Below, in pieces: positions 1 to 6,732 of a stretch of 18,021 nt of DNA. The notes under the pieces are model-generated. The model worked only from the letters and a program-made list of their open reading frames with translations. It made no database searches and had not been told where the DNA came from. The position numbers and the translations under genes were made by a program. Within the stretch, counting starts at the first letter, position 1. Every line of letters starts with the position of its first letter. The DNA comes from Clostridiales bacterium (lineage in GTDB: Bacteria; Bacillota; Clostridia; Christensenellales; Aristaeellaceae): contig SFFS01000031.1 in the NCBI GenBank assembly GCA_004557805.1, positions 1-18,021 of the forward strand, written 5' to 3'.

Positions 1-25
1 AGTTCATTTACGCTTCTTCCTTCGT

Positions 26-631
26 TCAGCGCTTTCCCTTCAGGATCGGGGAGAGCGGCTTATAGATGAAATACGAAATCGCGACCGAGCACATTCCCTT
101 GACGAACGTGAAGGGCAGGTTGAACTTCACCAGCGCGTCCAGCAGGTTTTTCACGTTCGGGCTGATCGCGCGGTACAGGTCGAGGATCACGTCCATGGGA
201 ATGAACAGCTTCGCGTACATCGGGTAGATGACGAAATAATTGGTGAATACGCTCACCACCGCCATGCACGCCGCGCCGGCGGTTGCGCCGATCATGGCCG
301 ACTTGCGGCTCTTATGCCTGCGATAGACGATGCCCGCCGGGACCACGAAGCACACGCCCAGCAGGAAATTGGACATTTCGCCCACCGCGCCGGTCGTGGT
401 GAACGGAAGGTTGACAAGGTTTTTAATCAGGCACACCAGCACGCCGTACCACGGCCCCAGCGCGAACGAAGCCAGCAGCGCCGGCAGCTCGGAAAAATCG
501 AGCTTGATGAAGCTGGGCATCAGCGGCACGCTGAAGGAGACGAACATCAGCACCGACGCGACCGCGCCGAGCATGGCCGTCACGGTCAGATTGCGCGCCT
601 TGAAAGCGGTGGTTTTGCGAGCAGAAGTCAT
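26..631 (-). CDS. ribU: ECF transporter S component, riboflavin-specific (RibU-like)
   Basis: This is the membrane substrate-binding subunit of an energy-coupling factor importer, predicted to bind riboflavin and to work with a shared EcfT/EcfA/EcfA' module encoded elsewhere. The 201-aa product has the usual RibU size and about five or six hydrophobic segments. The N-terminal helix with the AMLGAVASVLMF stretch is followed by KLDFSELPALLASFALGP, the typical S-component motif. I chose the ATG at 631 because an AAGGAGGG ribosome binding site lies just upstream; a reading frame reaching 664 would use TTG and has no such site. The riboflavin assignment rests mainly on the FMN riboswitch directly upstream (about 690-815), together with family resemblance. 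The gene is complete and ends 25 bases from the window edge, so downstream operon partners cannot be judged. Confidence 0.9.
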   Translation of the reverse strand: MTSARKTTAFKARNLTVTAMLGAVASVLMFVSFSVPLMPSFIKLDFSELPALLASFALGPWYGVLVCLIKNLVNLPFTTTGAVGEMSNFLLGVCFVVPAGIVYRRHKSRKSAMIGATAGAACMAVVSVFTNYFVIYPMYAKLFIPMDVILDLYRAISPNVKNLLDALVKFNLPFTFVKGMCSVAISYFIYKPLSPILKGKR

Positions 632-689
632 GGAAAAAGCCCTCCTTACAAATTCGACCCCCAATCCGCAAAAAAGATCAGGGGTCGCG

Positions 690-815
690 TACTTCTTTCA
701 TCCAGACTATACTGTCGGTTCCGGAATTCAACCGGATCGGCCCTTTCGGGTTCGCGGACTCTACCGCCGGTCGGGATTTTCGCCGTTGAGCGATCACCCT
801 GCCCTGAAGATCTCT
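690..815 (-). ncRNA. FMN riboswitch (RFN element)
   Basis: Read on the minus strand, this leader contains the hallmark RFN blocks in order: ATCTTCAGGGCAGGGTGA, then AATCCCGACCGGCGGTA, then AGTCCGCGAACC, a variable arm, and finally GTCTGGATGAAAGAAG, which pairs with the 5' CTTC. It lies between a strong promoter and ribU, so FMN should repress riboflavin uptake. Between the riboswitch and the ribU ribosome binding site, CGACCCC (687-681) can pair perfectly with GGGGTCG (661-655). No U tract follows this stem, so I cannot tell whether control is by termination or by access to the start site. Confidence 0.95.
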
Positions 816-848
816 CGCGCAAAGAGGTCTTTATTCAATTACGGGCAC

Positions 849-877
849 ATTATAGCGCGGCCATGCGCGTTTGTAAA
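849..877 (-). promoter_or_regulatory. Sigma-A promoter of ribU
   Basis: On the minus strand, TTTACA (877-872) and a perfect TATAAT (854-849) are separated by 17 bases. They lie just upstream of the FMN riboswitch. Confidence 0.85.
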
Positions 878-906
878 GGGGCTCGTTATTTTTTTGCGGC
901 TTCGCC

Positions 907-935
907 GCGCAGGAAAACCGCGCGGCCTGCGCTTT
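907..935 (+). repeat. GC-rich hairpin related to the terminator at 1595-1627
   Basis: GCGCAGG (907-913) pairs with CCTGCGC (926-932), followed by only three T. The 18 bases at 918-935 match 1606-1623 at 16 of 18 positions, so similar hairpins stand on both sides of the small-protein operon. It could be a weak terminator or one copy of a small dispersed repeat. Confidence 0.45.
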
Positions 936-963
936 CAGAAAATATTGCAAAACCAAAAACATG

Positions 964-992
964 TTGCCGTCAGGCCGAGTTTATACTATAAT
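964..992 (+). promoter_or_regulatory. Sigma-A promoter of the three-small-protein operon
   Basis: TTGCCG (964-969) and a perfect TATAAT (987-992) are separated by 17 bases. The first small open frame begins about 50 bases downstream, with a GAAAGGAG ribosome binding site. Confidence 0.85.
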
Positions 993-1042
993 TAAGTTAC
1001 GCAAAGAAAAACCAGGCTGCTCTGAGAAAGGAGAAACCGATT

Positions 1043-1183
1043 ATGGGCAAAGCCTCCCGTATCATTCTCGGCCTTCGCGCCGCCGGTTGGGCCAACGACG
1101 AAATTCTCGATTTCATTCTTTGGATTGCAACCGGCGAAGAACAGTACAGACCCAGAAGCTCAAAGCAGCAGCTTTCCAGATGA
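1043..1183 (+). CDS. Small protein 1 of a three-gene small-protein operon (46 aa)
   Basis: I do not recognise this as a named family. The product is 46 residues, starts at an ATG 8 bases after a GAAAGGAG ribosome binding site, and follows a near-consensus promoter. The sequence begins MGKASRIILGLRAAGW, then has an acidic-aromatic stretch (NDEILDFILWIATGEEQY) and a short basic tail. It reads as two short amphipathic helices; it has no signal peptide and no metal-binding motif. My recollection is that short clostridial proteins with the pattern GLRxAGWxxxEIxxFIxxIxxGxExY exist, but I cannot verify this. GC is about 53 per cent by hand count, lower than the flanking metabolic genes. Its TGA stop adjoins the AAAGGAG of the next gene, so the genes are probably co-translated. 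Confidence 0.7.
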   Translation: MGKASRIILGLRAAGWANDEILDFILWIATGEEQYRPRSSKQQLSR

Positions 1184-1197
1184 AAGGAGAAAAACAA

Positions 1198-1356
1198 ATG
1201 ACATACGACAGCGAACTCATGGAAATGGCGTGTAAAAAATCCATGGCTTACGATTTGATTCGAATCTTCAAGGACAGCGGCAAGGACAGTTTCAGCGTCG
1301 ACGAAATCAGGCTGGTAATAGACGCATATATCAAGGGCAGCGGCTCGACGCTGTAA
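1198..1356 (+). CDS. Small protein 2 of a three-gene small-protein operon (52 aa)
   Basis: This is a 52-residue protein of unrecognised family. The start is the ATG at 1198, 8 bases after AAAGGAG; the frame is open further upstream but without a plausible start signal. The sequence has a helical N-terminal half with one cysteine (SELMEMACKKSMAYDLIRIF), a polar turn (DSGKDSFS) and a second helix (VDEIRLVIDAYI) before a GSGS tail. The helix-turn-helix outline and acidic charge would suit a protein-protein contact role, but no DNA-binding motif is evident. GC is about 47 per cent by hand count. The gene lies 14 bases after small protein 1 and 21 bases before small protein 3. Confidence 0.72.
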   Translation: MTYDSELMEMACKKSMAYDLIRIFKDSGKDSFSVDEIRLVIDAYIKGSGSTL

Positions 1357-1377
1357 AACGTTGAAAGAGGGAATACC

Positions 1378-1524
1378 ATGGAAGAATCATGTATAGAGTT
1401 TAAGGCCTTTATTCGTTTTCTGCTGGACACCCTGCGGGAAGTCGCGGGCGAAACCGACGCGGAAAAGCGAGACGCCAAACTGAAAAGAGTTCTCAATAAC
1501 CTGCAGAAAACGCTGGAAGCATAG
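1378..1524 (+). CDS. Small protein 3 of a three-gene small-protein operon (48 aa)
   Basis: This is a 48-residue protein of unrecognised family with an ATG start preceded by GAAAGAGGG. It has an N-terminal hydrophobic-aromatic helix (CIEFKAFIRFLLDTLREV), an acidic link (AGETDAEKRD) and a basic C-terminal helix (AKLKRVLNNLQKTLEA). It looks like a helical hairpin or short coiled coil rather than a membrane protein, since the first helix carries charges. It is the last gene before the terminator at 1595-1627. Like its partners it is richer in A+T than the neighbouring sugar genes. No toxin-antitoxin family is recognisable. Confidence 0.7.
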   Translation: MEESCIEFKAFIRFLLDTLREVAGETDAEKRDAKLKRVLNNLQKTLEA

Positions 1525-1594
1525 CGGCCGCGTTCCATCGCGGCGCGGTTAGCGCCGAGAAATCATTCTTTCGTCCGCATAGCCGGGATAACGC

Positions 1595-1627
1595 AAAAGC
1601 GCAGGCCGCGTGGTCTGCGCTTTTTTT
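1595..1627 (+). terminator. Rho-independent terminator, probably bidirectional
   Basis: AAAAGCGCAG (1595-1604) pairs with CTGCGCTTTT (1615-1624) around a 10-base loop, followed by T to 1627. It ends the small-protein operon. On the minus strand the same stem closes with TTTT and lies 25 bases after the galK stop, so it can serve both. Confidence 0.85.
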
Positions 1628-1651
1628 GCCGGCTTCAACTCTACCGGCGTT

Positions 1652-2893
1652 TCACAGTTTCACTTCCACCGCGCCGACAGGGCGGATCTGCAGCGGCACG
1701 CACGCGCCCTCTCCAAACACGGCGTCCATCCGCGCGCGGTATTCGGCCATTTTTTCCTGCGGCACAAACGCGAGGATCGTCCCGGCGAACCCGCCGCCGT
1801 GCACGCGCCACGCGCCGCCGCATTCGCTCAGCATCCTGCGGCTCAATTCCAGCGCAATCGCCAGCGACTGCTGGCTTTCCGAAGCCACCACGTTCTGCAG
1901 CAGCTTCCAGCTGCTCTCGCCCGATTCGATCACCAGCTTCAGGAAATCGTCCAGCCGGTCGTCGCGCAGCGCCTGCGCCTGCTTCGGCACGCGCTCGTTC
2001 TCATCAAAGAAGTGCATCGCGCGCAGCAGGGCGCGGTCGCTCACCTTGCCGTACAGCTTCGGCAGCAGCATGAAAAACGCCTCCGGCTTCACGGCCCGCA
2101 GCTTTTCCTGCCCGAAGCAGCGCGCCACGTCTTTCATTTCCTTCGGAATGGCGGCGTATGCGTCCGTCAGATCCTCGTGGCTCGAACCCGTGCCGACAAT
2201 CGCCAGCTCGTAGCCCTTCGCGGCAAAGTCGTAGCTGAGCGCGTCGATCTGCGCCTGCGGCTTTTCAAAATCGATCTCCACCATGCCGCCCACGGAGCTG
2301 GCCATCTGGTCCATCAGCCCGCTGGGCTTGCCGAAATAATCGTTTTCGGATTTCTGCGCCATGCGCGCGCTGAGCGCGGCGTCCATATCGCCCGCGTTGA
2401 ACAGGCAAGCGAAAATCTTGTTGATGAGGATTTCAAACGCCGCCGACGAGGAAAGCCCGCTGCCGCTGAGAACGCTTGAAGAAATGACCGCGTCGAAGCC
2501 GCCCGTGCGGAAGCCGTTCTCGCGCAGATTGGCCGCGCAGCCGCGCACGATGCCCGCCGTGGTGCCGACCTCTTCGTTGCGCGGGGAAAGGTTCTGAATT
2601 TCCACACTGAAGGGAGCATAGCCCTCGCTGTAAATGCGCACGGTGTTCGTGCCGTTCTCCCGCGCGGCGGCGATGGTATCAAGGTTCACCGACGCGGCCA
2701 GCACGCGGCCGTTCTGATGGTCGGTATGATTGCCGCTGATTTCCGTGCGGCCGGGCGCGGAGAAAAACCTCGGCGCATCCTGCGCCGGAAAAAGGTCATG
2801 GAACCTCGCGGTCAGCTTCTGCCAGCGTTCGCGCTGGGCGGGGACGTTCTTCTCTCCGTAGAGCAGCCCCAATTCGACCGGATTTGACTTCAT
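1652..2893 (-). CDS. galK: Galactokinase
   Basis: This GHMP-superfamily kinase phosphorylates galactose with ATP to galactose-1-phosphate, the first Leloir step after mutarotation. The 413-aa length fits clostridial galactokinases. Residues 47-60 (PGRTEISGNHTDHQ) are the galactokinase signature, residues 142-154 (LSGSGLSSSAAFE) the ATP-binding GHMP loop, and GGGFAGTILAF near the C-terminus is the third GHMP motif. The start at 2893 sits 7 bases after GGGAGGG; an ATG at 2900 is too close to that site. The gene is divergent from galT, whose product consumes galactose-1-phosphate. Signature residue EISGNH replaces the more common NLIGEH, a variation seen in Bacillota galactokinases as far as I recall. 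Confidence 0.95.
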   Translation of the reverse strand: MKSNPVELGLLYGEKNVPAQRERWQKLTARFHDLFPAQDAPRFFSAPGRTEISGNHTDHQNGRVLAASVNLDTIAAARENGTNTVRIYSEGYAPFSVEIQNLSPRNEEVGTTAGIVRGCAANLRENGFRTGGFDAVISSSVLSGSGLSSSAAFEILINKIFACLFNAGDMDAALSARMAQKSENDYFGKPSGLMDQMASSVGGMVEIDFEKPQAQIDALSYDFAAKGYELAIVGTGSSHEDLTDAYAAIPKEMKDVARCFGQEKLRAVKPEAFFMLLPKLYGKVSDRALLRAMHFFDENERVPKQAQALRDDRLDDFLKLVIESGESSWKLLQNVVASESQQSLAIALELSRRMLSECGGAWRVHGGGFAGTILAFVPQEKMAEYRARMDAVFGEGACVPLQIRPVGAVEVKL

Positions 2894-2949
2894 CGTTCAT
2901 CCCTCCCGATTCTCTTGCCTCCATTCTTTCATTTTCGTCCGGCTTTGTC

Positions 2950-2979
2950 AATATACGAAGGATTTCAGAATATAGACAA
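2950..2979 (-). promoter_or_regulatory. Candidate promoter of galK
   Basis: On the minus strand TTGTCT (2979-2974) and TATATT (2955-2950) are separated by 18 bases. An alternative is TTGACA (2951-2946), 17 bases before a poor AAGAAT. The first is a better match at the -10 box. Confidence 0.55.
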
Positions 2980-2990
2980 TTTTCCATTGT
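2976..2990. promoter_or_regulatory. Inverted repeat between galK and galT promoters
   Basis: ACAAT (2976-2980) and ATTGT (2986-2990) form a dyad with a 5-base centre. It overlaps the proposed -35 boxes of both divergent promoters, a natural place for one repressor to control both genes. The arms are short, so chance is possible. Confidence 0.35.
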
Positions 2991-3015
2991 GCGGAGCGAT
3001 TTTTCCCGCTATACT
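2987..3015 (+). promoter_or_regulatory. Promoter of the galT operon
   Basis: TTGTGC (2987-2992) and TATACT (3010-3015) are separated by 17 bases. The galT start codon follows 20 bases later with a GGAGGGG ribosome binding site. Confidence 0.65.
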
Positions 3016-3035
3016 GGTAAGCGGAGGGGTTTTGA

Positions 3036-4562
3036 ATGAATGCGCTTACACAAATGCTCGATTTTGCCACGGTTCACGGCCTGCTCGTAGAGGAGGACCG
3101 CGATTACGCACGCAACGCGCTGCTTGCCGCGCTCGGCCTGTACGCCCCGCCGGAGGATTCCGGCGAGGATTCCCAGCCGCTCCCGCGGACGATCGGCCCC
3201 ATTCTTTCGGCGCTGACCGACGTCGCAGCCGCGCACGGCATGGTAGACGATTCTCCATCCGAACGCGACCGCTTCGGCGAGCATCTCATCAGCCTGATCC
3301 TGCCTCCGCCGTCTGTCGTGACGCAGCGGTTTCATTCCATCTACGACCGCAGGGGCGCGGCGCAGGCCACAAACTGGTTCTACGATTTCTGCAAGGCTTC
3401 CAACGCCATCCACGTCGACGCGATCAAGAAGAACGTCGGCTATCTCGCGCCGTCGCCGTATGGAAAGCTGCAGATCACCATCAACCTTTCCAAGCCGGAA
3501 AAGGATCCGCGTGAAATCGCGCGCCAGAAGACGATGCCCTCGGTCGGCTATCCGCTGTGCATGCTCTGCAAGGAAAACGAGGGCTATGCGGGCCGTCCTG
3601 GCTATCCCTCGCACGAAACGCTGCGCACGGTGCAGCTGCGCCTGTGCGGCGAGGCGTGGCGGCTGCAATTCTCGCCCTACAGCTATTACGACGAGCACTG
3701 CATCGTCCTCAACGAAAAGCATGTGCCGATGGTCATCGAGAAAAAGACGTTCGCGCTGCTGTGCGATTTTGTCGATCAGTTCCCGGCGTATTTCATCGGC
3801 AGCAACGCCGATCTGCCCATCGTCGGCGGTTCCATCCTGAGCCATAATCATTTCCAGGGCGGCCGGCACGTCTTCCCCATCGACAACGCGCCGGTGACGA
3901 AGTGGTTCGCGCATCCGGATTTTCCGCGCGTACGCGCGGGAATCGTCCGCTGGCCGATGACCTGTCTGGAAGCGCGCGGCGAAAACGCCGAGGAGCTGAC
4001 CGCGTTCTGCGACGCGCTGCTCCGCTTCTGGCGCGGCTACGACGACGCGTCCGCCGGCGTGCTGCACGAAACCGAAGGCCAGCCGCACAACACCATCACG
4101 CCCATCGCGCGCAAGGCCGGAAAGGTCTACCGCATGCGCCTCGTGCTGCGCAATAACCGCACCGACGCCGAAAACCCGCTGGGCATCTTTCACCCGCACG
4201 CAAACCTGCACCACATCAAGCGCGAAAATATCGGCCTGATCGAGGTGATGGGGCTGTTCATCCTGCCGGGAAGGCTGCAGGCTGAGCTGGCCGGGCTGGA
4301 AGGCTATCTCACCGGCGAAAAGCCGCTCGTTCCTCCCGCTCAGGACGATCCGCTCTTCAAGCACTTCGAATGGGTGCGCGCCCTGGCCGGTCAGTACGGC
4401 GCGGCGCTCGCTCCGGAAGAGGCGAAGGATCTGCTGCGCCGCGCGCTGAGCGAGGTGTGCGCGCATGTGCTGGAAGACGCGGGCGTGTTCAAGCTGGATG
4501 CGCCCGGACAGGCCGCGTTTGAAAAATTTCTGGCCGCGTTCGGCCTTGAAACGGAGGAATGA
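3036..4562 (+). CDS. galT: UDP-glucose--hexose-1-phosphate uridylyltransferase, type 2
   Basis: This enzyme exchanges galactose-1-phosphate with UDP-glucose to give UDP-galactose and glucose-1-phosphate. At 508 aa it belongs to the longer Bacillota type-2 GalT group rather than the roughly 350-aa E. coli type. Residues around 264-276 (GGSILSHNHFQGG) form the His-containing conserved block, followed by RHVFPID; other recognisable blocks are SPYSYYDEHCIVLNEKH and the EGQPHNTITPIARK stretch. The ATG at 3036 follows GGAGGGG. The TGA stop lies 3 bases before the next ATG, and the ribosome binding site of the next gene lies inside the last galT codons, so translation is probably coupled. The gene diverges from galK. 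No galE or galM is visible in the window. Confidence 0.93.
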   Translation: MNALTQMLDFATVHGLLVEEDRDYARNALLAALGLYAPPEDSGEDSQPLPRTIGPILSALTDVAAAHGMVDDSPSERDRFGEHLISLILPPPSVVTQRFHSIYDRRGAAQATNWFYDFCKASNAIHVDAIKKNVGYLAPSPYGKLQITINLSKPEKDPREIARQKTMPSVGYPLCMLCKENEGYAGRPGYPSHETLRTVQLRLCGEAWRLQFSPYSYYDEHCIVLNEKHVPMVIEKKTFALLCDFVDQFPAYFIGSNADLPIVGGSILSHNHFQGGRHVFPIDNAPVTKWFAHPDFPRVRAGIVRWPMTCLEARGENAEELTAFCDALLRFWRGYDDASAGVLHETEGQPHNTITPIARKAGKVYRMRLVLRNNRTDAENPLGIFHPHANLHHIKRENIGLIEVMGLFILPGRLQAELAGLEGYLTGEKPLVPPAQDDPLFKHFEWVRALAGQYGAALAPEEAKDLLRRALSEVCAHVLEDAGVFKLDAPGQAAFEKFLAAFGLETEE

Positions 4563-4565
4563 GCC

Positions 4566-5129
4566 ATGCATGAAAACCTTGACCGCGCCGTCGAAACGCT
4601 GACGAACTGCTTCCGCCGCGGCGGAAAGCTGCTCCTGTGCGGCAACGGCGGAAGCGCCGCCGACTGCGCGCATATTCTGGGCGAATTCGTCAAATCGTTC
4701 TGCAAGCGCCGCCCGCTCGACGCGCGGCTCAAAGCCGCCATCGGCGAAGAATGGGCGGAGAAATTGCAGCAGGGGCTTCCCGTGATCGACCTGACGGCCA
4801 ACTGCGCGCTCATCGCCGCCGTGGCCAACGATCAGGACGCGGCGCTCGCCTATGCCCAGCAGGTCACGGCATACGGCGCGCCCGGCGACGTGCTCATCGG
4901 TATTTCCACGTCCGGAAACGCCGAAAACGTGCGCCGCGCCGTCGTGACGGCCCGCGCCATGGGCGTGTATACCATCGGCATGACCGGACGCGGCGGCGGC
5001 AGGCTGCGCGGCCTGTGCGATCTGCTCTTGAACGTGGACGAGACGGAAACCTATCGCGTACAGGAAAAGCATCTGCAGCTGTATCATCAGCTGTGCCTGC
5101 GCGTGGAGGACGCGATGTTCGACGAATAA
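4566..5129 (+). CDS. SIS-domain phosphosugar isomerase, GmhA-like
   Basis: The 187-aa product is a single SIS (sugar isomerase) domain of the phosphoheptose isomerase group, which converts sedoheptulose-7-phosphate to heptose-7-phosphate. It shows CGNGGSAADCAHILGEF at residues 25-41 (phosphosugar loop and the helix with the catalytic-type Glu), GISTSGNAENV (second phosphate-binding serine loop), and a C-terminal QEKHLQLYHQLC helix with the histidine expected of this family. The ATG at 4566 follows GGAGGAATGAGCC. It is tightly linked to galT with a 3-base gap. No gmhB, hldE or other heptose genes are present, so the true substrate may be another ketose phosphate arising in galactose or amino-sugar metabolism. 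I therefore leave the symbol blank. Confidence 0.85.
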   Translation: MHENLDRAVETLTNCFRRGGKLLLCGNGGSAADCAHILGEFVKSFCKRRPLDARLKAAIGEEWAEKLQQGLPVIDLTANCALIAAVANDQDAALAYAQQVTAYGAPGDVLIGISTSGNAENVRRAVVTARAMGVYTIGMTGRGGGRLRGLCDLLLNVDETETYRVQEKHLQLYHQLCLRVEDAMFDE

Positions 5130-5154
5130 CACCAATACAAGGGAGGTGCGCCGC

Positions 5155-6642
5155 ATGAAGCGGATTATGATTTTCTCTCTGGCGCTGCTGCTTGCGCTTT
5201 TCCTCGCCGCGCCCGCGTTCGCGGCGAAATACGGCCTTTCAGATGCTTACGACGGCTGCAAGCTGACCCTAGCCGCGCAATATCCGGCTGAAGGCAAGGC
5301 GCAGAGCGCCGTCGTCGTCGCCGAGGGCAAGGGCTTCCGGCAGCTGATTTTCTGCCGCCGGGGCGCTTCCGGGCTCGCGCCCGTCGAATCTTCCGGCGCG
5401 GCGCTGCCCCAGCCGGACGACGAGCGCGGCTACGCCGTGGAAATGTCCGACGCGGACAGCTTTACGCTCTCCTGGCTCTCCCCCGACGGCGCGCAGGAGG
5501 CGGCGTACACCTTCGCGCAGAGCGCCTGGACGGACGAAACCGGCGCCGAAAAGCAGGGCCTTGCGCTGCGCAGCGCCGTGTTCTCCGGCGGTTCCGCCCG
5601 CTTCGACCGCGAATGGGACGAAGGGCTGACCTTCCGTGCGGGCGATACAAGCGTTTCGCTGCCAATAAACGTCCCGCTCAGCGGCTTCGGCCCCGGCGCG
5701 CTGCCGCGCACCGCCGGACAGGCGCGGCGGCTCGCTGCGGCGCTGCAAGCCGGGTATCCCGCGCTGAGCGCGCAAACCCCGATCAAAACGGAAAAAGCCG
5801 TCTCTCTTCCGGTCTACGCCGCGCCCTCTGAGGGCGCTTACCGCGCCGCGAACGGCAAGGCGGCCGCAGCGCTCCAGACCGGCGTTTCCCTTTGGGGCGG
5901 CGCCGCGCCGGACAATGCTTGGCTGCTGATTGAATACGAGATCAACCCCGCCGTAAGCCGCGTGGGGTTCGTAAGCCCGTGGGCATATAAAACGTCCGCA
6001 GAGCAGGAAACCGTCGCCAGCCTGACGCTTTCGCCGCGTCTGGCGCGCGTTGCAGAGGATACGTTCCTCACCGACGACCCGCAGCACGGCCAGCGCGCGC
6101 TGGCGCAGCTCTCCGCGGGCAGCGCCGTCACGCTGCTGGCAGCGCTGAATCCGCTCTGGGCGTATGTCGAAACTGAAATCGACGGCCAGTTCGCGTGCGG
6201 CTTCATACCGCTGATGAGCATAGATGCGGACGTATCCGCCCTCGCGCCCGAAGCGCGCATTCCCGGCCAGTGGAAGGGCTATGCCGGCGGCGCGGGCGAC
6301 GCGCTTTATTTCTTTGCGGACGGCACGTATCTTGCCGACGAGGGCTATTCCGAAACCCGCCGCACATGGCGCGTCGTGCCGCTCACCGACGAACTGATGG
6401 AGCAGGAAAAATTCTGGGAAAAGCCGGATTACGTGCTGCTCCTCGAGGACGGCGGCGCCAGCCGCGCCGTCGGGCTTTCCTTTGCAAGCGTCAACGCCGG
6501 CGAAGCCGCGTCCGATCCGCTCTTCCCCGCCGGAACCGACATGCTGAACTTTATCTATGGCGACGAGGGCGGCGGCGGTTACGTGCGCACGCTGCAAACG
6601 CCGCCCATAACGCAGGAAGAATACGACGAAGCGCACGGATAA
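5155..6642 (+). CDS. Secreted protein with SH3-like repeats, function unknown
   Basis: The 495-aa product begins MKRIMIFSLALLLALFLA with an AFA-AK-type signal peptidase I site near residue 23, so it should be exported; there is no lipobox, LPXTG motif or C-terminal anchor. After a variable region of about 180 residues come two blocks that read like bacterial SH3-like domains, roughly 210-280 (SLPVYAAPSEGAY to VGFVSPWAYK) and 285-362 (ARVAEDTFLTDDP to GFIPLMSID). A C-terminal segment of about 365-490 (GQWKGYAGGAGDALYFFADGTY) resembles small lipocalin-like or META-like beta domains. The domain calls are by eye and tentative. The ATG at 5155 is 8 bases after GGGAGG; a GTG at 5146 overlaps that site. 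It lies 25 bases after the SIS gene and is the last gene before the terminator, so it is co-transcribed with galT. Confidence 0.75.
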   Translation: MKRIMIFSLALLLALFLAAPAFAAKYGLSDAYDGCKLTLAAQYPAEGKAQSAVVVAEGKGFRQLIFCRRGASGLAPVESSGAALPQPDDERGYAVEMSDADSFTLSWLSPDGAQEAAYTFAQSAWTDETGAEKQGLALRSAVFSGGSARFDREWDEGLTFRAGDTSVSLPINVPLSGFGPGALPRTAGQARRLAAALQAGYPALSAQTPIKTEKAVSLPVYAAPSEGAYRAANGKAAAALQTGVSLWGGAAPDNAWLLIEYEINPAVSRVGFVSPWAYKTSAEQETVASLTLSPRLARVAEDTFLTDDPQHGQRALAQLSAGSAVTLLAALNPLWAYVETEIDGQFACGFIPLMSIDADVSALAPEARIPGQWKGYAGGAGDALYFFADGTYLADEGYSETRRTWRVVPLTDELMEQEKFWEKPDYVLLLEDGGASRAVGLSFASVNAGEAASDPLFPAGTDMLNFIYGDEGGGGYVRTLQTPPITQEEYDEAHG

Positions 6643-6645
6643 TCA

Positions 6646-6667
6646 GGGGCGATACCGCCCCTTTTTT
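6646..6667 (+). terminator. Rho-independent terminator of the galT operon
   Basis: GGGGCG (6646-6651) pairs with CGCCCC (6656-6661) around ATAC, followed by six T. It lies immediately after the stop codon of the secreted-protein gene. Confidence 0.88.
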
Positions 6668-6670
6668 GCA

Positions 6671-6699
6671 TTGTCTCCCGCGCCGGAAAATGTTACACT
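6671..6699 (+). promoter_or_regulatory. Promoter of the nagA-like gene
   Basis: TTGTCT (6671-6676) and TACACT (6694-6699) are 17 bases apart. A TG at 6691-6692 gives an extended -10 (TGTTACACT). It lies directly after the previous terminator. Confidence 0.7.
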
Positions 6700-6732
6700 C
6701 ATAAAAGTAAAACTCTGCCTTGGAGGTTTCCC

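Noticed and set aside
314..995. Overlapping plus-strand open frames across ribU, the FMN riboswitch and the promoter
   Set aside because: They run through a structured RNA leader and antisense to ribU, and have no ribosome binding site.
961..1197. Extension of small protein 2 to an upstream start
   Set aside because: The frame is open but overlaps small protein 1 and the promoter. The ATG at 1198 has the ribosome binding site.
3009..5156. A 715-codon open frame on the minus strand opposite galT and the SIS gene
   Set aside because: It is a GC-rich shadow with strongly biased His/Arg/Ala content and no domains. The plus strand holds clearly recognisable galT and SIS proteins with ribosome binding sites.
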